5,088 bases of DNA from Acidilobaceae archaeon (GTDB taxonomy: Archaea > Thermoproteota > Thermoprotei_A > Sulfolobales > Acidilobaceae): positions 1 through 5,088 of the forward strand of contig JALSQM010000015.1 of NCBI GenBank assembly GCA_026985385.1. Reading direction: 5' to 3'. Shown piece by piece: positions 1 to 4,636 of the stretch. How positions within the stretch are numbered: the stretch's first letter is position 1; each line of letters opens with the position of its first letter. The notes under the pieces are model-generated. The model was given only the letters and a program-made list of their open reading frames with translations. It did not search any database and was not told the origin of the DNA. Both the position numbers and the translations under genes were made by a program.

Positions 1-22
1 CCACCATGTTCTCGCTGGGCAT
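1..22 (-). CDS. Possible start of a further operon gene, cut by window edge
   Basis: A possible ATG lies at 22-20 on the minus strand, 23 bases after the phosphodiesterase stop, and the frame stays open to the window edge, reading M-P-S-E-N-M-V. Purine-rich GAGAGG at 29-24 is only one base from the ATG, closer than a normal SD; the G run at 35-32 is another weak candidate. The spacing matches the other short gaps in this operon, which is the main reason to list it. Seven codons give no clue to function. Confidence is low, and the operon may instead end at position 46. Confidence 0.25.
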
Positions 23-45
23 GCCTCTCGGCCCCGGGGGGCTGG

Positions 46-1410
46 CTAGCTTCTTTGGTATATTACCTCTTCTAGTAGGCTCTTGACCCTGTGGATCTCT
101 ATGGTGCCGGCGTCGCCTCTGCCTATGGTGCCCTGGGGGTCGTAGACTGCTAGGACTCCGTGCCAGTCGTGGACGGCGTCGTCCGGGCCTCTATCGTTCT
201 CCTCCAGGTAGGGGCTGGGCCACCCCAGGGTGCCTGCGGGCCTCCAGTTCAGGTCGTCCAGGTACACCATGAGGTCTGGTGGGTCGCCGTTCACCTCTGG
301 GTATAGCTCTTGTGGTGTGTAGGCCTTGTTATCCCAGGGCTCGCCGCCCGGGCCTTTGATGGCCTCTATGTCCCTCCTCAGCTGCTTGATTGTGTCCTCG
401 TAGTACCTCGGCTCTACGGTGCCACGCCTCTCCCTCCCTTTGAGGTTTATGAAGACCCTGCTGTAGTAGCCTCCCCAGGCCCAGGCCGTTGTGCCGCTCC
501 AGTCTATCAGGTCCTCTGATAGGTCTGTGCCGGGCTTGAGTGTTGAGGGGTCAACCCTGAGCTTGAGGTATCCCTGCTCCACGAGCCACTGGTTTATGGC
601 GAAGGCCCCGAGCATCGGTTTGACGCCGTGGTCGCTGGCTATGACTATTACCGTGTCCCTGGGGAGCCTCTTGTGGAGGCGCTCGAGCCACCAGTCTATC
701 CTCCTGTAGACCTCGGGTATGACCCTGCTATACTCGGGGTGCTCCTCGTAGCGTGGGTGCCTTGGGTCGAAGTACCTCCAGAAGGCGTGGTGGGCCCTGT
801 CGACGGAGATCTCGACGTAGAAGGCTAGGTCCCACTCCCTAGTGGTGAGGAGGTACTCCACGACCCTGAGGTGCTGGTCGAGCATCGCAAGCAGCTCCCT
901 AGCCACCCTGGCCTTATCACTGCTCCTGTAGACTATGTCGAACCTCATGGGGCCGAAGCGGCCCTCGAGCTCGCGCTTAAGCATTGGGGGCCACGTGTAG
1001 GGCTTCTCAGGCCCGGGCGTGGTGAAGTCGGTCACGAGGTAGCCGTGGATAGGCTTGGGCGGGTACGTCGGAGGCACCCCGAAGACTATACTCCTAAGCC
1101 CCCTCCTACCAGCCTCCTCCCATATCGTGGGGAAGCGTATACTCCTCGAAGAGGCTATGTAAGCCTCGAACCCCCCAGGCCTACGGTGCCTGAACCCATA
1201 GACCCCCAGCTCCCCCGGGGTTCGACCTGTGAACATAACCATCCACGCAGGCACAGTTATCGGTGGATGACAGCTCCTCAACACGTAGCGCCTAGACTCC
1301 CCGACCAACCCCCTGATATACCTGAAACCCCCACCATCATGGCCCTCATAGAGCACATAGGGCGGTAGAGAGTCCAAGCCGAGCAGGAGGAGCCTCCTCA
1401 ACAGCCCCAC
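46..1410 (-). CDS. Alkaline-phosphatase-superfamily phosphodiesterase / nucleotide pyrophosphatase-like (COG3379-type)
   Basis: A 454-residue predicted cytosolic metal-dependent phosphohydrolase of the type I phosphodiesterase/nucleotide pyrophosphatase branch. Expected two-metal ligands and nucleophile are visible in order: D13 in GLDSL after the first hydrophobic strand, T52 in ITVPAW followed by TGRTPGE, D204 and H208 in VDRAHHAFW, D260-H261 in SDHG, and a final His at H414 (or H417) in AVHDWHG. Thr as nucleophile argues against a formylglycine sulfatase, which needs Cys or Ser there. There is no signal peptide; residues 5-12 form the first core strand, not a membrane anchor. The start is GTG at 1410, with an in-frame TAG four codons upstream and GGGAG about ten bases upstream. 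It follows cysC by 27 bases, so it is probably co-transcribed. Inferred substrates are APS, PAPS, PAP or a sulfo/phosphodiester. The fold is secure; the substrate is not. Confidence 0.9.
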   Translation of the reverse strand: MGLLRRLLLLGLDSLPPYVLYEGHDGGGFRYIRGLVGESRRYVLRSCHPPITVPAWMVMFTGRTPGELGVYGFRHRRPGGFEAYIASSRSIRFPTIWEEAGRRGLRSIVFGVPPTYPPKPIHGYLVTDFTTPGPEKPYTWPPMLKRELEGRFGPMRFDIVYRSSDKARVARELLAMLDQHLRVVEYLLTTREWDLAFYVEISVDRAHHAFWRYFDPRHPRYEEHPEYSRVIPEVYRRIDWWLERLHKRLPRDTVIVIASDHGVKPMLGAFAINQWLVEQGYLKLRVDPSTLKPGTDLSEDLIDWSGTTAWAWGGYYSRVFINLKGRERRGTVEPRYYEDTIKQLRRDIEAIKGPGGEPWDNKAYTPQELYPEVNGDPPDLMVYLDDLNWRPAGTLGWPSPYLEENDRGPDDAVHDWHGVLAVYDPQGTIGRGDAGTIEIHRVKSLLEEVIYQRS

Positions 1411-1438
1411 ACCCCGCTAGCTCCCTGGATCCACGGGT
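1411..1438 (-). other. Weak hairpin across the cysC-phosphodiesterase junction
   Basis: On the transcript, ACCC (1438-1435), beginning with the last base of the cysC TAA stop, can pair with GGGT (1414-1411) that directly precedes the phosphodiesterase GTG. One more G-C pair (1434 with 1416) forms if G1415 bulges. The loop holds GGGAG, the likely SD. A five-pair stem with a bulge is weak evidence alone; it is listed because two other gaps in this operon carry stronger hairpins. Confidence 0.25.
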
Positions 1439-2382
1439 TATAGCATGGATCCCCCTTCGCCTTCCGGGGATTCTAGCGCGTCGAGGATCCTCTCCACCAG
1501 CTTGGAGGCATTCACCTCCAGGGGGTCCCTCGTGGTGTCTAGGACTAGGTCTGGGTTCTCGGGGGGCTCGTAGGGGTCGCTTATGCCAGTGAAGTGCTTT
1601 ATCTCCCCCCTCAGGGCCTTGGCGTAGAGGCCCTTCGGGTCCCTCCTAATGCACTCCTCGAGGGGGCACTTCACGTAGACTTCTATGAAGGGCAGCCCCT
1701 CCTCCTCGACTATCCTGCGCACTTCCTCTCTAACGCTCCTGTAGGGTGAGACGAAGCTGCAGAGGACAACCACTCCATTCCTGGCTAGGAGCCTCGCTAT
1801 CCAGGCCACCCTGAGTAGGTGCCTCCTCCTCTCCTCCCTCGTGTAGCCAGCGTCGGGGTTTATTGTCCTCCTAACCCAGTCGCCGTCAAGCACCTCGACA
1901 CGGTAGCCCAGCCCCCTGAGCCTCTCCGCTGCAGCCATGGCGATACTAGTCTTACCACTAGCTGGGAGGCCCGTGAGCCAGGCCACCACGCCCCTCTCGA
2001 TGCAGCGGGCCACGCCTAGCCACCCCCCGCCCAGGATCCTAGAGGCGCGGGGAACCCGCTCCCCGCATTTGAGTGGGATCAGCCGCCCGTAGCGCTTGAG
2101 GCCCCCGGGGCCCGTTATGTGGAACTCGAGGGGGAGGTAGAGGGGGATCCCGGCCTCCTCGAGGCCCTCAAGTAGCCTGGCCCTGGCCTCGACTGCCTCC
2201 TCGAAGCTCGGCTCGCGAGGGAGTAGCACCACGACGTCGACGTCGCTGTTGACCGTCAGCCTGCCCTCGGCGGCCCCGCCGGCTAGGAATGCCCTGGCGC
2301 CGAGCGACTCCACTATACACGCAACTCTACCGAGGCTCTCAAGGGCCCTCCTTAGGAGGGCCAGCCTTGAATATCTAGCCAA
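1438..2382 (-). CDS. cysC: Fusion protein: minimal nucleotidyltransferase (MNT) + adenylylsulfate kinase
   Basis: A 314-residue two-domain protein. Residues 1-120 are a minimal nucleotidyltransferase: two N-terminal helices, then G35-G36-x10-D47-V-D49, the GS-x10-DxD motif with Ser replaced by Gly, and E86 in LEFHI as likely third metal ligand. Residues about 124-305 are a complete APS kinase making PAPS from APS and ATP: Walker A GLPASGKT (138-145), LDGDWVRR (165-172), SFVSPYR (209-215), RDPKGLY (247-253) and FTGISDPYEPPENP (264-277). Ordinary archaeal APS kinases are about 180-190 residues, so the N-terminal domain is an addition. The start is TTG at 2382, with AGAGG (2396-2392) upstream and an in-frame TAG five codons before; it overlaps the HEPN gene by 8 bases, implying translational coupling. 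An alternative GTG at 2013 would give CysC alone. The kinase call is very secure; the nucleotidyltransferase activity is inferred from motifs. Confidence 0.95.
   Translation of the reverse strand: MARYSRLALLRRALESLGRVACIVESLGARAFLAGGAAEGRLTVNSDVDVVVLLPREPSFEEAVEARARLLEGLEEAGIPLYLPLEFHITGPGGLKRYGRLIPLKCGERVPRASRILGGGWLGVARCIERGVVAWLTGLPASGKTSIAMAAAERLRGLGYRVEVLDGDWVRRTINPDAGYTREERRRHLLRVAWIARLLARNGVVVLCSFVSPYRSVREEVRRIVEEEGLPFIEVYVKCPLEECIRRDPKGLYAKALRGEIKHFTGISDPYEPPENPDLVLDTTRDPLEVNASKLVERILDALESPEGEGGSML
2011..2028 (-). promoter_or_regulatory. Internal ribosome binding site and GTG start for stand-alone CysC
   Basis: Inside the fusion ORF, GGGGGGTGG (2028-2020) lies six bases before an in-frame GTG (2013-2011, Val124). 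This resembles the GGTG-type SD of the crenarchaeal 16S tail and is as strong as the ribosome sites at the gene starts. Initiation here would give a 191-residue APS kinase beginning V-A-R-C-I-E-R-G, close to where unfused archaeal CysC proteins begin. The site may be a remnant from when the two domains were separate genes, or a working second start. The G run also encodes the GGGW linker, so coincidence is possible. Confidence 0.45.
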
Positions 2383-2797
2383 ATATATCAGCCTCTATGG
2401 ATGAGAGTAGCTCCACAAGCTTCCTAGCCGCCTCAACGAGCCTGGCCGCCTGCTCCCGCGTGTACTCGAAGACCCCGTAGACCGCCCTGACACGGCCCTC
2501 CTCAAGCTCTGCTAGGAGGCTGCGGTTCGAGCGCGTGAAGCGCTTGATCCCCTCGGCCTGTCCGCGGAAGCCTGAGTCCTCGAGGAGGCCCGCGAGTAGG
2601 GCGAGCAGCGCCCTAATGTTGTGGCCCCTATACTCCTCACCCCCAATCCTGTAGAGGAGTTGCTTAACATAGAGCTGGGCAGCATATTCCGCGTTGAGGA
2701 CCGCCAAGTCATACTCACCCTCCCCGAGGAGCCTCTCGGCTAGGCCGAGCATTGCGAGCGCTCTCCTCCTGAGTAGGGCTGGATACTCGCCGCTCAA
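2375..2797 (-). CDS. HEPN-domain protein, partner of the nucleotidyltransferase
   Basis: A 140-residue, almost entirely helical protein. It matches the small archaeal HEPN pattern: a first helix ending in ERLLGEGEYDLAVLNAEYAA (21-40), QLYVKQLLYRIGG (41-53), GHNIRALL (58-65), and a last helix after RVRAVYGVFEYTREQAA (102-118). HEPN proteins often pair with a nucleotidyltransferase, as RNase toxin and antitoxin or as a two-subunit nucleotidyltransferase. Here the partner domain is encoded immediately downstream with an 8-base overlap. The only His is H59 and no R-x4-6-H RNase motif is present, so classical RNA cleavage is doubtful. The start is TTG at 2797, the only start codon between an in-frame TAG seven codons upstream and Met16; it keeps helix 1 whole. 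The SD is weak (GGGGACAGGG). HEPN family call is firm; its role in a sulfate operon is unknown. Confidence 0.85.
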   Translation of the reverse strand: MSGEYPALLRRRALAMLGLAERLLGEGEYDLAVLNAEYAAQLYVKQLLYRIGGEEYRGHNIRALLALLAGLLEDSGFRGQAEGIKRFTRSNRSLLAELEEGRVRAVYGVFEYTREQAARLVEAARKLVELLSSIEADIFG

Positions 2798-2824
2798 GCC
2801 CTGTCCCCAGGGATCCTAGGGCTT
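2796..2824 (-). repeat. Inverted repeat hairpin spanning the sat stop to the HEPN start
   Basis: AAGCCCT (2824-2818) and AGGGCTT (2802-2796) on the transcript are perfect 7-bp inverted repeats with a 15-base spacer. They fill the whole 25-base gap: the left arm begins with the AA of the sat TAA stop and the right arm ends with the TT of the HEPN TTG start. A small inner stem (TCC with GGA) is possible. The fold would hide the HEPN start codon and its weak SD until a ribosome finishing sat opens it, which would couple HEPN synthesis to sat translation. The repeat is seen directly; the function is inferred. Confidence 0.5.
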
Positions 2825-3977
2825 ACTCCTCCTCTATGAAGGGGTTGGGGTGGCGTAGCACAGCCTCGGCAACCTCGGGCCTCATCATGTACTCTGGGGG
2901 CTTGACTCCCCTCTTGAGCATCTCCCTTATCTTGGTACCGCTTATCCTCACCCGGTACTCCTCGCTGTGGGGGCATATCTTCTCGTTAACCATCTGCCCA
3001 CACTTCCTGCAGTAGAAGGCCTCCCTTATGAAGAGGGGTGTGACTCCGAGGTCGGGGAACTCCCTGAATATCTCCCAGGCCTCGTAGGGCCCGTAGTAGT
3101 TGCCAACGCCAGCGTGATCCCTCCCGACTATGAAGTGTGTGCAGCCGAAGTTCTTCCTCACAATGGCGTGGTGCACGGCCTCCCGGGGGCCGGCGTACCT
3201 CATCTCCATCCTAAGCACGGAGAAGACCACGGAGTCCCTCGGGAAGTACTTGTCCAGGAGAACCCTATACGCATCCACTATCACCTCATCCCTATAGTCC
3301 CCCGGCTTCTTCCAGCCAACCAGGGGGTTGACGAAGAGGCCGTCAACGAATGTGAGGGCGGCCTTTTGCACATACTCGTGGCCTAGGTGGGGCACGTTCC
3401 TCGTCTGGAACCCAGCTATGGTCCTCCAACCCCTCAACTCGAATAGCACGCGGGCCTCCTTAGGCCAGAGCCTGACAGACTCGAACGGCTCCGGGGGGTC
3501 CTCGAGGAGGTCTATGGGGCCGCCCACCAGGAGATCCTTCCTAGCCATGGTCCTCCTAACGCCGGGGTGGCTGGGGTCCCTGGTCTTGTAGACCCTCTCA
3601 ACGTATTCGACCTTATCCCACTCGTAGATCTCCTCGACCTTCATGATTGCCAGGGGCCTCCCCCTATACGAGAGGAGAATGTCGTCCCCCTCCCTCACGC
3701 CCCTAAGCTCCTCCCTGCTAGCATCCAGGACTATGGGTATAGTCCAGGGCACATCATTATGCAGCCTCATATCGTAGAGCACGCCCTCATAGTCCTCCCT
3801 AACCATGAAACCCTCCAGGGGGCTATAGACTCCATGAGCTATGTTAGCAACGTCAGCGGCCAAGCCAGCGCTCAGCTCCAGCCTTGCAAGCTCCCTAGCC
3901 TCCTCGAGTAGGTGGATCCTCCTACGGCCAGCCACGACCCTATCAACTAGCCTCCCACCATGGGGCCTCGACACCAA
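2823..3977 (-). CDS. sat: Sulfate adenylyltransferase (ATP sulfurylase)
   Basis: A 384-residue single-domain ATP sulfurylase making APS and pyrophosphate from ATP and sulfate. The length is typical of archaeal and bacterial Sat without a C-terminal kinase domain. Visible: HGVYSPLEGFM (48-58) in the N-terminal PUA-like part; the nucleotide-binding QTRNVPHLGHE (191-201), the family Q-x-R-N-x-x-H-x-x-H motif; GRDHAGVG (285-292); a probable zinc site C323, C326, C335, H337; and ISGTKIREMLKRG (345-357) near the end. All expected catalytic residues are present. The start is TTG at 3977, followed at once by GTG; an in-frame TAG lies upstream and GGTG sits eight bases before TTG. It lies 25 bases after the regulator and 25 before HEPN, as the second operon gene. 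Identification is close to certain. Which direction it runs in vivo cannot be told from sequence. Confidence 0.98.
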   Translation of the reverse strand: MVSRPHGGRLVDRVVAGRRRIHLLEEARELARLELSAGLAADVANIAHGVYSPLEGFMVREDYEGVLYDMRLHNDVPWTIPIVLDASREELRGVREGDDILLSYRGRPLAIMKVEEIYEWDKVEYVERVYKTRDPSHPGVRRTMARKDLLVGGPIDLLEDPPEPFESVRLWPKEARVLFELRGWRTIAGFQTRNVPHLGHEYVQKAALTFVDGLFVNPLVGWKKPGDYRDEVIVDAYRVLLDKYFPRDSVVFSVLRMEMRYAGPREAVHHAIVRKNFGCTHFIVGRDHAGVGNYYGPYEAWEIFREFPDLGVTPLFIREAFYCRKCGQMVNEKICPHSEEYRVRISGTKIREMLKRGVKPPEYMMRPEVAEAVLRHPNPFIEEE

Positions 3978-3985
3978 GCCCCCAA

Positions 3986-4002
3986 CACCCCCCTGGGGGA
4001 TG
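3986..4002 (-). promoter_or_regulatory. Hairpin enclosing the sat ribosome binding site
   Basis: The 17 bases directly after the regulator's stop codon can fold, on the transcript, as CATCCC paired with GGGGTG around loop CCAGG. The six pairs include one G-U that forms only on the minus-strand RNA. The right arm contains GGTG, the best SD match for sat, eight bases before its TTG. Opening by a ribosome finishing the regulator gene would expose it. The pairing is visible; a regulatory effect is inference, and GC-rich DNA makes short stems common. Confidence 0.4.
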
Positions 4003-4236
4003 CTAGATGTAGCCTAGCCTCCTCAGCCTCTCGATTATGGCCCTCTTCTCCTCCTCACTCACAACCTCACTCTCAAGCCTCTCCCTCTCCATCTCAGCCA
4101 CGACCTCCCTAAGGATGTACGTAACGAACTGTGAGACCGAGGAGAAGCCTGTGCCCCTGATCAACTCCCTAATCCTATTATAGAGGGGCACCGGAATCGA
4201 GACCGTAGTATACCTCGAAGACCTACGCTCACCCAA
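4003..4236 (-). CDS. Small ribbon-helix-helix DNA-binding regulator
   Basis: A 77-residue protein with the ribbon-helix-helix (CopG/MetJ-like) fold: DNA-contacting strand RYTTVSIPV (8-16), helix A PLYNRIRELIRG (17-28), the TGFSSVSQF turn and helix B start (29-37), helix B running on to about residue 52, then an acidic stretch and a helical tail ending ERLRRLGYI. Such proteins dimerise and bind short repeated operators in the major groove. Start choice: the frame is open to GTG 4269, which has GGAG four bases upstream, but the only plausible TATA box (4285-4280) would put transcription near 4256, inside that longer version. TTG at 4236 has GGGTG seven bases upstream; GTG at 4239 is also possible. 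Being first in the operon, it probably autoregulates and controls sat and the genes below. The effector is unknown. Confidence 0.85.
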   Translation of the reverse strand: MGERRSSRYTTVSIPVPLYNRIRELIRGTGFSSVSQFVTYILREVVAEMERERLESEVVSEEEKRAIIERLRRLGYI

Positions 4237-4277
4237 CACCCGGCACCCAGAGCCCTCAGAGGGCCACACAGATCTCC

Positions 4278-4293
4278 TAATTAAATGTAATTA
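4278..4293 (-). promoter_or_regulatory. Operon promoter (TATA box) with tandem TAATTA operator
   Basis: This is the clearest AT-rich island in the intergenic gap. On the minus strand TTTAAT (4285-4280) fits an archaeal TATA element and would place the transcript start near 4256. The same 16 bases hold two copies of TAATTA (4293-4288 and 4283-4278) whose starts are exactly 10 bases apart, one helical turn. That arrangement fits two adjacent ribbon-helix-helix dimers on one DNA face, covering the TATA box and repressing. The repeats are seen directly; both functions are inferred from position. Confidence 0.55.
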
Positions 4294-4406
4294 CCGAGAC
4301 CGACCACGCAGGCCACGCTCCTCCCCAAGACACTATGAGCCCACCTGAAGCCCCGCTAGGATGCAGGCTATCCCGAACCTCTAAACACCCAGAATCCTCG
4401 GAGCCC

Positions 4407-4437
4407 CTCGGCATAGATCCTCAGTCTAGACCCCGAG
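4407..4437. repeat. Possible two-part hairpin
   Basis: CTCGG (4407-4411) can pair with CCGAG (4433-4437), and inside it TAGA (4414-4417) with TCTA (4425-4428), around a seven-base loop and an asymmetric internal loop. It is weaker than the next two hairpins and listed because the three stand in a row. Confidence 0.25.
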
Positions 4438-4452
4438 TTCACAGCCCCCTAA

Positions 4453-4473
4453 AGCCCTGAGTAATCCAGGGCT
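4453..4473. repeat. Perfect 7-bp hairpin AGCCCTG / CAGGGCT
   Basis: AGCCCTG (4453-4459) and CAGGGCT (4467-4473) are perfect inverted repeats around a seven-base loop. On the minus strand the right arm is followed by TT, giving CAGGGCTTT, so a weak terminator for the PaREP1 transcript is conceivable, but it lies about 165 bases past the stop and the U run is only three. It could instead be part of a structured RNA. The arms resemble those of the hairpin at 2796-2824 (both contain AAGCCCTG on the plus strand). Confidence 0.4.
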
Positions 4474-4485
4474 GACCGACTTCTC

Positions 4486-4509
4486 CCAGCGATTCTAATG
4501 AAATGCTGG
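4486..4509. repeat. 10-position hairpin with TAAT loop
   Basis: CCAGCG at 4486-4491 pairs with TGCTGG at 4504-4509, and TTC (4493-4495) with GAA (4500-4502), across one A-A mismatch, closing on loop TAAT. The G-T pair (4491 with 4504) is a G-U wobble only in plus-strand RNA; minus-strand RNA has a C-A mismatch there. If this is a functional RNA structure, the plus strand, antisense to all genes here, is slightly favoured. No promoter is evident for such a transcript. Confidence 0.35.
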
Positions 4510-4636
4510 TTATGCTAGGGTAGACCACGCTATACATCATGTCACGGCGAGCCAAGCGCTCCCTCCAGCTCCTAGGGTTCCTCGAGGTGGGTCTCTTACA
4601 GTTCTAGCTTTTGTCTCGGCTACGGGCTTGCACTTG

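Larger units (their letters stand above)
4270..4636. other. 367-base intergenic region, no supported gene
   Basis: This stretch lies between the PaREP1 stop and the operon. I see no tRNA, no convincing C/D-box RNA, no U-run terminator for PaREP1 and no coding frame with family character. The left end holds the operon promoter. The middle (4407-4509) holds three possible hairpins, listed separately. The right end (4510-4636) looks featureless apart from short palindromes such as CCTCGAGG. The longest small frame noticed starts at ATG 4540 and has 33 codons; I do not support it as a gene. Confidence 0.6.

Noticed and set aside
32..42. GC palindrome CCCCGGGG after the phosphodiesterase stop as a terminator
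   Set aside because: It leaves almost no loop, has no T run after it, and is followed by a possible next start codon.
310..1368. Plus-strand open frames opposite the phosphodiesterase, up to 165 codons
   Set aside because: The minus-strand frame carries all catalytic motifs; the opposite translations are composition-driven and match nothing I recognise.
2383..2389. AT-rich TATATTT-like stretch on the minus strand at the HEPN/MNT junction as an internal promoter
   Set aside because: A transcript start about 26 bases downstream would fall inside the MNT coding region, past its start, and the bases are explained by HEPN codons (Asp-Ile-Phe).
2967..3911. Long plus-strand open frames opposite sat (139, 87 and 114 codons)
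   Set aside because: They are antisense shadows of a highly conserved gene in GC-rich DNA, with low-complexity Pro/Leu-rich translations and no family resemblance.
4302..4530. Repeated GACCACGC at 4302-4309 and 4523-4530
   Set aside because: A single pair of 8-mers 221 bases apart with no extension or symmetry is within chance for GC-rich DNA.
4439..4540. Minus-strand 33-codon frame starting ATG ATG in the intergenic gap
   Set aside because: No well-placed SD or TATA box, and no recognisable motif; its span contains two of the hairpins. Chance is the simpler explanation.
4530..4545. Box C-like ATGATGT on the minus strand, suggesting a C/D-box guide RNA
   Set aside because: Only six of seven bases match and no CTGA box D or D' lies at the 12-20 or ~50 base spacing of archaeal guides.
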